Assembly (NCBI GenBank): GCA_049414205.1
Contig: JBMSGE010000008.1
Span: forward strand, 1 to 23,760
Length of the DNA: 23,760 bases
From: Nitrosomaritimum sp049414205
GTDB lineage: Archaea; Thermoproteota; Nitrososphaeria; Nitrososphaerales; Nitrosopumilaceae
Direction: 5' to 3'
Shown here: positions 12,829 to 21,194 of the stretch, in pieces
How positions within the stretch are numbered: position 1 is the stretch's first letter
Layout: each line of letters begins with the position of its first letter
Notes under the pieces: model-generated
Seen by the model: the letters and a program-made list of their open reading frames with translations, nothing else
What the model was told of the DNA's origin: nothing
Database searches by the model: none
Translations under genes and position numbers: made by a program

Positions 12829-14871
12829 CTAAACTACCATAATGCCCTGATTGACAAGATATGTTATTCCGTTGACAAAGTCATCATCAGAAATTCTATT
12901 TTCGGCCCACCAACCTGCATTGGTTTTAACCCATTGAGGGATTTCACTGCCTCCCACGCCTTGTGTCGTGGGCGGAATTGCCATTATCCCCTCTGTGATT
13001 AAAAATTGTATTCCCTGAACAAATGAATCATCATCAACGAATCCATCTCTCCACCATCCGGCATTGTTTTTAATCCATTTTGGAATGGTGTACGATTCAG
13101 AAGAAATGACTTGATTTTCGGATGTTATCTTAAACATGTTGTATTGAATCTCATCAAGATACACTATGGAGATATTTTCAGATTGTATTTTTTCAATTAG
13201 TGTTTTTAGTTCATCAATTTGTTCTTGATTAATTTCATTTACGGATTGTCCACCCTCAAACATAGCAAACTCTTGTGGATGTAATGTTATGACTGCAAGG
13301 CCGTGTTCGTTTAGTCCAGCTATTGCATCAGAAAAGGTTTGATCAGCAGATACTCCAACAATCCTATCTTGAGATGGGACATACCCACCGGTTTCAGCCA
13401 TTTGTGGGAATCGATAAAAGGATTTTTGCTCTAGCAAATATGGAGGAGCATCACTAAACCAGGCCGCACTCAAATGAGTAAATCCATTCTCAATTAGTAC
13501 CTCTGTGGTATCTTTATTGAATTTATTTTCTGGGGGGATGAAAATTTTGGGATTAACATTTAACACTTCGTAAATTTTTTTATTTGCATCTACAATCATT
13601 TTATTTTGTTCTTGTTTGTCGTAATTTGTAAATGGGTTATGTACAAATCCGTGATTTGCAATTGCAATATTGTTATCTGCAAGTTGATTTTTAACGGCAT
13701 CGACAATTTTTGCATCATTACCAAAGTCATTTGCAATTATTCCAACCGTTAATGGAATTTCCTTTTCAGCAAACAAATTAATTAATTCCACTTGGACATC
13801 AGTTAGCCAGTAATCCTGAATATCATCTAACCTAAATGCGACACAATTACAAGTTAAAGAGTACTCTTCAATGCTTGAATCATAATTTATTGGTTCAACA
13901 AAAGGATGAAAAATTTCCTCAGATACGGGCTCAGATACGGGCTCAGATACGGGCTCAGATACGGGCTCAGATACGGGCTTCTGGATTAATTCAAATTCAT
14001 TTTGATTGCCAATAATTGCAATTTCAGTATCTTGCCAAAGCGATGTGGGGGCACCATCCTTCAAAACAACTGCTTTGTATATTCCAGAAGGAAGGTTTGA
14101 AAAATATACTAATCCACGGGCACCTATTTCCGATTCGGCAATGGAGATATCATTTTTGTCCAGTAGGGAAATCGAATAAGTTTCATCAGATTTTGATATT
14201 TGGTCCATTTCTGAATCATATAATTGGAAAACCAACAATTCTTCAACTATGGCAGGTACAGGAACTACTATTTTTAGATCCTGCTCCATAGCTTGGTGAA
14301 TTTTTACATTAGAAACAGTGTGTAATAGAAAATCTTCAAAGTATATTTCAGCTATGTAATATTCGCCTTCATGATTGGTTGACTGGAGCCAATATCTCAT
14401 ACTGTCTCCTTGTGCATCAATTACACCCTTTCGTTGTTCTTGTCCATCGTGTGACTTTATAACAACAGTTGATCCTTCTAAGGGAGTTTGGCCATCTTCA
14501 TAATACACGTTAAATTTCAGTCCTCCAGAAATAGGAATGTCGATGTTTAATTTTTCTGATTGATCATTTAATTGAATTTTTTCCATTTCAGAAAATATTC
14601 CATTTACAAAAACTTCTACTCTGTATTCATGATTTTGTGGAAGGTATAATGTGTCCGGATTTATTTCCAGTGCTTTTTCTATGAAGGGAATTTTTTGATT
14701 ATCTTGATACACAACATACTCAGCCTGATATGTAGAAATTCTATCTCCGTTAGTATACCTTATTTCAATCTGTAATTGTTGATTTTCTTCAGCATATGCC
14801 GAAGTAAATGGAATCATCACTGATAGAAGCATGGCAAATGCACAAATGTAGAAAATGTTGGAATTTCTCAT
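12829..14871 (-). CDS. Secreted polysaccharide-deacetylase-like protein with tandem C-terminal repeats
   Basis: Numbering is from the ATG at 14871 (680 residues), chosen because it sits one base after the glycosyltransferase stop and begins a clear signal peptide (MRNSNIFYICAFAML..., cleavage likely after SAYA, ~27); an upstream GTG (14895) would mask it. Residues ~30-295 are beta-rich, Ig- or carboxypeptidase-regulatory-like. A linker of PVSE repeats covers ~299-318. The NodB/DUF2334-like domain (~340-580) shows RLDD (Asp349, Asp350), NHGFVHN (His407, His411), IPPEN (~445-449) and LHPQEF (His531), matching the metal and catalytic motifs of carbohydrate deacetylases. Two ~37-residue repeats with an NAGWW core end the protein (596-632, 644-680). 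Likely removes acetyl groups from the polymer made by the upstream synthase; substrate unknown. Confidence 0.82.
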   Translation of the reverse strand: MRNSNIFYICAFAMLLSVMIPFTSAYAEENQQLQIEIRYTNGDRISTYQAEYVVYQDNQKIPFIEKALEINPDTLYLPQNHEYRVEVFVNGIFSEMEKIQLNDQSEKLNIDIPISGGLKFNVYYEDGQTPLEGSTVVIKSHDGQEQRKGVIDAQGDSMRYWLQSTNHEGEYYIAEIYFEDFLLHTVSNVKIHQAMEQDLKIVVPVPAIVEELLVFQLYDSEMDQISKSDETYSISLLDKNDISIAESEIGARGLVYFSNLPSGIYKAVVLKDGAPTSLWQDTEIAIIGNQNEFELIQKPVSEPVSEPVSEPVSEPVSEEIFHPFVEPINYDSSIEEYSLTCNCVAFRLDDIQDYWLTDVQVELINLFAEKEIPLTVGIIANDFGNDAKIVDAVKNQLADNNIAIANHGFVHNPFTNYDKQEQNKMIVDANKKIYEVLNVNPKIFIPPENKFNKDTTEVLIENGFTHLSAAWFSDAPPYLLEQKSFYRFPQMAETGGYVPSQDRIVGVSADQTFSDAIAGLNEHGLAVITLHPQEFAMFEGGQSVNEINQEQIDELKTLIEKIQSENISIVYLDEIQYNMFKITSENQVISSESYTIPKWIKNNAGWWRDGFVDDDSFVQGIQFLITEGIMAIPPTTQGVGGSEIPQWVKTNAGWWAENRISDDDFVNGITYLVNQGIMVV
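13919..13978. repeat. Five perfect tandem copies of a 12-bp unit
   Basis: TCAGATACGGGC is repeated five times without a single mismatch, inside the deacetylase gene. On the coding strand it encodes PVSE units of a linker between the N-terminal beta-rich region and the deacetylase domain. Unit length is a multiple of three, so copy-number changes keep the frame. Confidence 0.97.
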
Positions 14872-14872
14872 G

Positions 14873-16450
14873 TTAATCACCAACCCTCCTGGCACTAGTC
14901 CAAGTTGCTTTTCTTTTTGTTAATTGTTCTACGATGGCTTTGAGTAGCAAAAAGTCAACAATTTGCTTAAAACCAAATAGCAAGAATCCTGCATGCCACA
15001 ATAATTTAGGATCCTCCTCATCAATCCGTATAGCCAAAGCTGACATCAAAAAGTGGACAACGGCAAATATTCCGGCTACTTCTAAAACCCACCATGCATC
15101 ACCCATGACTATACCATAAACAACGTTGAAAAATGAAGTAAATCCGATAATTGGAGTAATAAAAATACTCAAAAACAAAAATGGAAGTGCAATTTTTTGG
15201 AGATTACCATATCTTGTATTAGTTAAAGCGTCAGTGTGACGTTTTAACACCTGGATGTTGCCCCTATACCAGCGTTTTCTTTGTTTAATAAAATCTGACA
15301 AAGTAGATGGAGCTTCAGTATATGCCACTGCCTTTATGCTTCCTTGTGTGATTAATCCTGCTTTTAGCAGTTTTATTGTTTGATCAAAGTCCTCAACAAT
15401 TGTTTCCTTTCCATATGCCCCTGTGCCAGACACAAAACTCTTTTTGAATGCACCTAAGGCTCCTGGAACCACTGTAATTGAACCAAATGTGTCAAATGCA
15501 CGTCTAATCACCTGAATGCCGACCAAATATTCAAGAGCTTGACATTTTGTAATCCAGTTAACTCTGTTTCTAACCTTGATGTTTCCAGCTACTGCTGCAA
15601 CGTGTTTATCAACTTCAAATCCTTTTACAATTTCTTTTAATGAGTTTCTTCCAATTATAGTATCTGCATCTACTACAACTACAATTTCACCTTTGGCATA
15701 CAACAAACCATAATTCAAAGCAGATGCTTTTCCACCATTTTCTTTGTGTAAAACAATAATATCATTTTTGAATTGTTTTGCAATGGTCAAAGTTTCATCT
15801 GTGCTTCCATCATCTACAAAAAGTATTTCTTTTCGAGGGTATTTGGTTTCAATCATAGACTCTAAAGTTTTTTGAATTACCTTTTCTTCATTATAAGCTG
15901 GAATTATCACTGAAACTTTGGGGTAATGAGAAAGATCCGATTGATTACTTTCTTTATGCTTACTCATAACAGACATTGGGACAAACAACATAGTAGTCCA
16001 AAAAGAAATAGTCATTGCCCAAAGCAAAAGGATTCTAGAAGGAGATTCCAGTAAGCTGAATCCTTCATATGCGACCAACCCACCCATAAGAAATGGAGAG
16101 CCGATTAACACCAATAATAGAATGGAAGGCGCTTTTCGCTCCTTATGATCTTTTGAAAATCGTTTAGTTCTATTACTAAACATGTGATAAATTGACATTA
16201 TACCACCAATACTCATAGCGACCATACTGATTGGGCCCAAAATGTAATAGATCATCACACCTAGGAAAACAAAAATGGAGGTCGCCAAAATTACTTGAAC
16301 AAAATCTATTCTTTGTTTCTTTTCTCTTGTAATTTTTTGGATTTTTTCAGAGTTTACTTGACTAACAAATTCAGGTGCAGACATTGCAGTAGCAGATTTG
16401 GAAAAAGGGATTTTGTTTGACGAATTAAGATTTTTGTCCTGATTAGACAT
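14873..16450 (-). CDS. Processive family 2 glycosyltransferase (polysaccharide synthase)
   Basis: The 525-residue membrane enzyme is like PNAG, hyaluronan or cellulose synthases. About four N-terminal hydrophobic segments lie within residues 52-160. The GT-A domain carries VIIPAYNE (181-188), VDDGSTDE (212-219), DADT (261-264), VEDFD (352-356) and QRKRW (390-394), the full D, DxD, (T/E)ED, Q/RxxRW set of processive inverting transferases. Three further helices follow (~420-503). The sugar polymerised cannot be read. It starts 20 bp after the response regulator and ends one base before the deacetylase-like gene, so the three form an operon. A synthase/deacetylase pair parallels the bacterial Pga/Ica systems (known), suggesting an amino-sugar polymer (inference). 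Confidence 0.9.
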   Translation of the reverse strand: MSNQDKNLNSSNKIPFSKSATAMSAPEFVSQVNSEKIQKITREKKQRIDFVQVILATSIFVFLGVMIYYILGPISMVAMSIGGIMSIYHMFSNRTKRFSKDHKERKAPSILLLVLIGSPFLMGGLVAYEGFSLLESPSRILLLWAMTISFWTTMLFVPMSVMSKHKESNQSDLSHYPKVSVIIPAYNEEKVIQKTLESMIETKYPRKEILFVDDGSTDETLTIAKQFKNDIIVLHKENGGKASALNYGLLYAKGEIVVVVDADTIIGRNSLKEIVKGFEVDKHVAAVAGNIKVRNRVNWITKCQALEYLVGIQVIRRAFDTFGSITVVPGALGAFKKSFVSGTGAYGKETIVEDFDQTIKLLKAGLITQGSIKAVAYTEAPSTLSDFIKQRKRWYRGNIQVLKRHTDALTNTRYGNLQKIALPFLFLSIFITPIIGFTSFFNVVYGIVMGDAWWVLEVAGIFAVVHFLMSALAIRIDEEDPKLLWHAGFLLFGFKQIVDFLLLKAIVEQLTKRKATWTSARRVGD

Positions 16451-16470
16451 GATTAAGTATAATTCCTAAA

Positions 16471-17424
16471 TCAAACTGCTGCTAGCTTATAGTTGCAGCT
16501 GCTTTGCCAGTTTACATCTTCTAAATTGAATTTATTTTCACATTTCAGACACAGGTATTCTGATGTTAATTCTGAAAATGCGTCGCTGCAATTGTTACAA
16601 ATGTAATGATTAGGTAAGACTCTATAATCCACACCTAGCGCCTTTATCTCTTTGTTGCAACTAGGACAGGTATCATTTTGATATGTTCTCTCTTCAGAAA
16701 CATTTCCGCAGTTATAATGTTCGATTAGTTTTCCCAATCTAAAATGAGGACTGTTACATGAAGGGCATGAGAAAATTTGTGTTGTTTTGACAGAATCGCA
16801 TTTGTTGCATGCAACTTCTTTTTTCTCTCCCAAATTGACAATTTTTCCCTCTCTTTCTAATTCGTTGAGATGCAATCGGATTGTTTCATCAGAAAATCCT
16901 ATCATTTGTTCGATTAAATTAAGACTGACTTGTTTTGAAGATTTTAATATAAAATCTACTCTGTCTTTGACTTTGGTTTTTACTTCCTCTTCTGCATTTT
17001 CAAGCATTTGAAGTTGTTCTGATTCTTTTTGGAAGAAAAAGTCTTCTTTCTCAATTGTTTCAAACACATTTTTGAGACTCTCAAACCTAATCGGTTTTTC
17101 AAGATATTGATAGACACCCAAACGAATCAGTTCTTTGATTCCTTCATCCTCTTTTTCAGTTGCAGTCTCAAGAATCACTCGTGCAGCAGGATGCAAGTCA
17201 AGCATCTGAGTTAGAACAGAACGACAGTCCATGTCAGGCAGCATAAAATCCAAAAGTACGATGGGAGGAGTGTTTGCCTTTACCAGTTTTTTAAATTCAT
17301 TTACTGCAGTGTAACCATTATCACATGAATGAATGTCAGGATACTCTAATTTCTCTAAAAAGCTCTTCAGGAGCATAGTTACTGCCTGGCTATCTTCTAC
17401 AATTAACACTGGAGGCTTTGTCAT
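16471..17424 (-). CDS. Response regulator: receiver, winged-HTH-like and multi-zinc domain
   Basis: The start is taken as the ATG at 17424 (317 residues), which begins right at the receiver domain and has a TATA-like box ~30 bp upstream; an ATG 19 codons earlier adds unrelated sequence. The receiver (1-~125) has acidic E10/D11, phospho-acceptor Asp59 in VLLDF, Thr87 and Lys110 in YLEKP. A coiled segment precedes a helix-turn-helix-like stretch (~155-198). The last ~110 residues hold five CxxC pairs (206/209, 220/223, 253/256, 276/279, 292/295) plus H227, H236, C239 and C310. This matches the thaumarchaeal metal-binding output domain described as TackOD1 (recalled). No kinase gene is adjacent. 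It likely controls the downstream polysaccharide genes or a target beyond. Confidence 0.85.
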   Translation of the reverse strand: MTKPPVLIVEDSQAVTMLLKSFLEKLEYPDIHSCDNGYTAVNEFKKLVKANTPPIVLLDFMLPDMDCRSVLTQMLDLHPAARVILETATEKEDEGIKELIRLGVYQYLEKPIRFESLKNVFETIEKEDFFFQKESEQLQMLENAEEEVKTKVKDRVDFILKSSKQVSLNLIEQMIGFSDETIRLHLNELEREGKIVNLGEKKEVACNKCDSVKTTQIFSCPSCNSPHFRLGKLIEHYNCGNVSEERTYQNDTCPSCNKEIKALGVDYRVLPNHYICNNCSDAFSELTSEYLCLKCENKFNLEDVNWQSSCNYKLAAV

Positions 17425-17449
17425 AACAACAATTTTCAGCCATAAATTG

Positions 17450-17459
17450 CATAAATACC
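17450..17459 (-). promoter_or_regulatory. TATA-like box for the regulator-polysaccharide operon
   Basis: On the minus strand GGTATTTATG is centred ~30 bp upstream of the ATG at 17424, giving a leader of only a few bases and excluding the earlier ATG at 17481. Confidence 0.4.
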
Positions 17460-17498
17460 CCTGTTTGATTAAACTGAACAAAAATTCTCAATATAACA

Positions 17499-17519
17499 GG
17501 AAAAATTAGATGTTTTTCC
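17499..17519. other. Inverted repeat in the divergent region between regulator and DsbA-like genes
   Basis: GGAAAAA (17499-17505) and TTTTTCC (17513-17519) are perfect inverted copies with a 7-nt spacer, about 45 bp upstream of the operon TATA-like box. Could be an operator; the low complexity makes chance plausible. Confidence 0.25.
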
Positions 17520-17605
17520 ACACATATGCCAGATTAGGTCTCGCAGAGATGGAGTCATTTTATGATTTCAATTAATATTTTTAGAAATGGGATTGAGATG
17601 AAAGT

Positions 17606-18361
17606 TTGAGTTCACAAAAACCTAAATGTATACCCATAAAACCTGACATAATGATTCATGGGCCTTCTTTGGCAATTGGTGCTGCAATAGCCTCAGTATC
17701 GCTTGTGATTGCATTTTTAGGATTTAGTATGGTAAATGATGAACCAGAACTTGTAATAGAGCCTGCAACAAATCCTCAACCTTCTATTTCTCCAAGTGTA
17801 ATTTCATCTACATTTATGGCAAATGGTTCACCCATTCTGGGGGATCCTAATGCTCCTGTAACGTTGATAGAGTTTGGTGATTATCAATGTCATTTTTGTA
17901 ACGTACATTTTCACAATACTGAGCATAGTTTGCTTGAGAATTTTATTCAAACAGGAAAAGTAAAGATGATTTTCAAAGACTTTACAATTATTGGTCCTGA
18001 TTCAATTAATGCGGCTCATGGGGCACACTGTGCAAATGATCAAGGAAAATTTTGGGAGTATCACGATATCTTATACAATAATTGGACCGGAGAAAACAAT
18101 GGATGGGCCTCATCAGTTAATCTGTTAGGATTTGCACAGGAAATAGGATTAGATATTGATGAGTGGTCTGAATGTATGCTTGATGCAAGACATTCTCAAA
18201 TCATTACAGATAGCAGTAAAGATGCACGAGACCTAGGAATTACTGGAACCCCTGCGTTTTTTGTAATTGGTCCTGATAATAAAATTACAAAAATTTCAGG
18301 CGCTCAACCATATGAGAGATTTGAGCAAATATTCAACGAAGAGTTAGAAAAAGTCTCTTGA
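17606..18361 (+). CDS. Membrane-anchored DsbA-like thiol oxidoreductase
   Basis: The 251-residue protein has an N-terminal membrane anchor (~19-43), a Pro/Ser-rich linker, and a DsbA/thioredoxin-type domain. The active site is C95-H-F-C98 in EFGDYQCHFCNV; the cis-proline loop is GITGTPAFFV near residue 216. The FKDFTIIG and GAHCANDQGKFWEYHDILY segments are typical of the DsbA/DSBA_4 group. It probably forms or isomerises disulfides in extracytoplasmic proteins. The start is a TTG at 17606 with an A/T-rich box (17573-17584) ~28 bp upstream; an ATG at 17651 would still keep the anchor. It diverges from the polysaccharide regulator. Confidence 0.88.
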   Translation: MSSQKPKCIPIKPDIMIHGPSLAIGAAIASVSLVIAFLGFSMVNDEPELVIEPATNPQPSISPSVISSTFMANGSPILGDPNAPVTLIEFGDYQCHFCNVHFHNTEHSLLENFIQTGKVKMIFKDFTIIGPDSINAAHGAHCANDQGKFWEYHDILYNNWTGENNGWASSVNLLGFAQEIGLDIDEWSECMLDARHSQIITDSSKDARDLGITGTPAFFVIGPDNKITKISGAQPYERFEQIFNEELEKVS

Positions 18362-18493
18362 TTAGCAAAATCGATCTTTTCTAATTTGAAATGATCTAAA
18401 AATTATGAGTGAAAAATAGAAATTTTGATCGGTCAACATCGGTGCACCTTTTTAAATATTTAGGCACAAAATTCCAAAATTTTGTTAATTTAG

Positions 18494-18503
18494 AGTTAAA
18501 TTT
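18494..18503 (+). promoter_or_regulatory. TATA-like box for HMG-CoA synthase
   Basis: The A/T-rich AGTTAAATTT is centred ~24 bp before the ATG at 18523 and supports that start for a leaderless mRNA. A second A/T-rich block at 18451-18462 is too far upstream for this start. Confidence 0.35.
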
Positions 18504-18522
18504 GATCATAGTTAATCCTTAT

Positions 18523-19941
18523 ATGAGAATCCTCGGAGCCAAGCTTATGGCAGCAGGTATTGATGATATGTCCATATACATACCACGATTGTACGTGGAT
18601 GCTTCTGATTTTGCAGAAGCTAGAGGATTGGATCCTGCAAAACTCCAAAAAGGTTTAGGAGTATCAAAGATGGCAATGGTCGATACAAACCAAGACCCAG
18701 CTTGTCTTGCTGCAAATGCATGTTTGAAAATTATGAAAAATAACAAAATGTCTCCTGAAGACATTGGACGACTATACGTATCAACAGAATCATCATTTGA
18801 TGAATCAAAGGCAATGAACTCTTATGTTATTGGAATGCTTGAGCAAGTTTACGGCCAAGGTGCCTTTGAGCACTGTGGTGGTGTTGAGACAAAATTTGCA
18901 TGTGTTAGTGGCTCTTATGCGCTATATGACAATACAAATTGGATTAGGGCAGGTGAAGCTGAAGGAAAAGCAGCACTCGTTGTAGTTTCTGATATTGCAA
19001 AATACGATATGGGAAGTAGCGGTGAGATGACACAAGGTGCAGGTGCAGTTGCAATGCTACTCAATGACAAGCCAAGACTATTGGCATTTGACCCAAAGGT
19101 AACTGCCACATCAATTAAAGACGAATATGATTTTTACAGACCATTTGGAAAAGAAACTCCAATTGTTCATGGACAATATTCAAATCTCTTGTACATGATT
19201 CAAGTGAGAAAAGCACTAGAGACATACAAGAAAAAAGCAATCTCCACTAACCTAATCAACTTAGAATCAGGTGAGACAATCCTTGATCATATGGATTACA
19301 TCAACATGCATTTGCCATACAGCAACATGGGCAAAAAAGCACTTGCATATTTGGTAAGACATGAATGGCGTCAATTGCCAAGATGGAAGAAAATTATTGC
19401 AGAGATGGGAATGGAAGAACCAATTCCCAAAGACCCACGTGGAACTATCGAATCAGTACTGAGTGACCAGGAATACATGACTAAAGACCACGAGTTTACT
19501 AAACGATTTACAAAAACTCCAGAATTCCAAGAAGTGTATGAGGCAAAGCTTGCAAGCTCCCTTATTGCATCAAAGATGATTGGAAATCTTTACACAGCAT
19601 CACTATACCTGGGATTCAGAAGCAGTCTAGAGTTTGAATATCAGAAAGGAATTGACCTTAAAGGAAAACGAATTGGGTTTGGCTCCTATGGAAGTGGTGC
19701 AAGTGCAATGGTGTTTAGCGGAATAGTCCAGCCAGAATACGAAGAGATTGTAAAGAACATGAACTTGGAGGCAGAACTTGGCCCCAGACGAAAACTAACC
19801 CTAAACGAGTATGAGAGAATTCATGAGAGCAAGATTGGTCCAGAAGAATCCATGCTAAAACCAACAAATGAATTCATTTTAGTTGATGTTAACAAGTCTA
19901 CAGAGTCTAGAGGCGAACGAAGATACGTTTACAATGAATAA
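18523..19941 (+). CDS. Hydroxymethylglutaryl-CoA synthase
   Basis: Condenses acetyl-CoA with acetoacetyl-CoA to HMG-CoA, entering the mevalonate pathway for archaeal membrane isoprenoids. Numbered from the ATG at 18523 (472 residues): Glu89 in STESSFDES, nucleophile Cys127 in TKFACVSGSYAL, and His263 in NMHLPYSNMG. These correspond to the Glu/Cys/His triad. Length and Cys-to-His spacing (136) are close to the eukaryotic enzyme, not the shorter bacterial one. Upstream GTG at 18409 would add 38 residues without family similarity; ATG at 18547 is another possible start. It is followed after 3 bp by an unknown gene. Confidence 0.93.
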   Translation: MRILGAKLMAAGIDDMSIYIPRLYVDASDFAEARGLDPAKLQKGLGVSKMAMVDTNQDPACLAANACLKIMKNNKMSPEDIGRLYVSTESSFDESKAMNSYVIGMLEQVYGQGAFEHCGGVETKFACVSGSYALYDNTNWIRAGEAEGKAALVVVSDIAKYDMGSSGEMTQGAGAVAMLLNDKPRLLAFDPKVTATSIKDEYDFYRPFGKETPIVHGQYSNLLYMIQVRKALETYKKKAISTNLINLESGETILDHMDYINMHLPYSNMGKKALAYLVRHEWRQLPRWKKIIAEMGMEEPIPKDPRGTIESVLSDQEYMTKDHEFTKRFTKTPEFQEVYEAKLASSLIASKMIGNLYTASLYLGFRSSLEFEYQKGIDLKGKRIGFGSYGSGASAMVFSGIVQPEYEEIVKNMNLEAELGPRRKLTLNEYERIHESKIGPEESMLKPTNEFILVDVNKSTESRGERRYVYNE

Positions 19942-19944
19942 TTC

Positions 19945-20493
19945 ATGGACGAAGAGACACATCCTGTAAAAGAATACCTTTTTGATTACATAAAAAAATC
20001 AGAAACAAAACTCCAAGAACTACTTACCCAATCAAAGATGGATGAGGTAATTGCAGATATTTTGGATAATTGCTACTACAAGACCTCATTGATGGATGAC
20101 CGAGAAGAAAGTCTAGGGGTTTTGGCAACAGGAATACTGCACTATATGCTGACTTGTGCAATGCTTGCAAGTCAGAGAAAAGTAGAACAGCAAGGAATTG
20201 AAGTAGACATTGTAATTCCAGACCTGAAGACCCTAGAACAAGATGCAAAAAAGACTCTGATAATTTGCATTCCAAAGACTGGAGATAAAAAAATCATAGC
20301 AGAAAAATTAGAAAAACTACAAACAATACAACCTGAAAAACAAAACATTTGGCTTGTTCTAACTCAGGACTTGGGATTTGAAAACAAGACATTTGTTATT
20401 CAAAAAGACGGTAATTTCTCAAAAATTATTTTTGAGATTGCTCAATTTGTAAATGTGCAAGGACACAACAAATTCAAAATTTTGCGAATCTAG
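19945..20493 (+). CDS. Unrecognised protein cotranscribed with HMG-CoA synthase
   Basis: No family recognised. The 182-residue soluble protein has a helical N-terminal half (residues 1-~90) and an alternating strand/helix C-terminal half (VDIVIPDLK, TLIICIPKTGD, NIWLVLTQD, KTFVIQKDG). The strand-rich half with IVIPD and then IICIPK vaguely recalls the core of restriction-endonuclease-like folds, but the E/Q-x-K signature is absent, so it would be inactive if related. Its ATG is 3 bp after the HMG-CoA synthase stop, implying a functional link. It overlaps bioD convergently by 4 bp. Confidence 0.72.
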   Translation: MDEETHPVKEYLFDYIKKSETKLQELLTQSKMDEVIADILDNCYYKTSLMDDREESLGVLATGILHYMLTCAMLASQRKVEQQGIEVDIVIPDLKTLEQDAKKTLIICIPKTGDKKIIAEKLEKLQTIQPEKQNIWLVLTQDLGFENKTFVIQKDGNFSKIIFEIAQFVNVQGHNKFKILRI

Positions 20494-21176
20494 TTTATCA
20501 AAGATTTCATGTCGATGTTCTTTTTGAAGGTCTTGTACAGTGAATCATCGCTAAGATCCTCAATGTAGGGAATAGCACCCAAAATTGGAACACCAGTCAA
20601 GCTTTGCAAGTCTCGTTTTAGAGATTTTACTGCATATCCGTCTGAATCAAAATTATTAATTATGATTCCCTTGATTGGAATTTTGTACTTTTGACACATT
20701 TTGACAGTCATGATTGTGTGGTTTACTGTTCCAACTTTGGTTCGAGTAACAATGACTGCAGGTAATTTCATCTCTTTAATCAAATCTGTAATATAGTAAT
20801 TTTTTAAAATCGGAGTCATTATTCCACCCATTCCTTCAACCAATGTCATTTGGTGAAGTTTTGATAATTTTTTAAAACTAGATATGACACTAGCCTTTTT
20901 GACTTTGACTTTGAGTGACCTTGATGCAGTGTAGGGAGATGCTGCCATTGCAAAGAATTGTGGATTTACAAGACTTTCAGGCTCACAAACCTGAGCTGCC
21001 TTTGATAAAATCTCAACGTCTTCGGATTTGTATCCTTTTTTCTGGGCTTTACCTGCAGCAAATGGCTTCATAATTCCGACATCCACTTTCATCTTTCGTA
21101 GAGTAACTGCAAGTCCTGCAGTAACGTAGGTCTTTCCTACATCGGTGTCGGTTCCAGTAATGAATAGTGATTTCAT
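20490..21176 (-). CDS. bioD: Dethiobiotin synthetase
   Basis: Closes the ureido ring of dethiobiotin from 7,8-diaminopelargonate, CO2 and ATP. The 228-residue protein begins MKSLFITGTDTDVGKTYVTAG, the family P-loop, followed by MKPFAAGK, VEGMGGIMTPI and the nucleotide-site GIIINNFD segment. The start at 21176 is chosen because the frame continues upstream for 69 codons without family similarity and the P-loop must be at the N-terminus. An A/T-rich box (21195-21207) is centred 25 bp upstream. It diverges from the unknown gene and bioA. Confidence 0.93.
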   Translation of the reverse strand: MKSLFITGTDTDVGKTYVTAGLAVTLRKMKVDVGIMKPFAAGKAQKKGYKSEDVEILSKAAQVCEPESLVNPQFFAMAASPYTASRSLKVKVKKASVISSFKKLSKLHQMTLVEGMGGIMTPILKNYYITDLIKEMKLPAVIVTRTKVGTVNHTIMTVKMCQKYKIPIKGIIINNFDSDGYAVKSLKRDLQSLTGVPILGAIPYIEDLSDDSLYKTFKKNIDMKSLIN

Positions 21177-21194
21177 CAATAGGGGTAGAAATGG

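Noticed and set aside
18409..18522. N-terminal extension of HMG-CoA synthase from a GTG
   Set aside because: The added 38 residues have no family similarity and contain the probable promoter of the shorter form.
19945..20493. Assignment of the HMG-CoA synthase neighbour as a restriction-endonuclease-like enzyme
   Set aside because: Strand order is suggestive but the E/Q-x-K catalytic signature is missing, so the call was not made.
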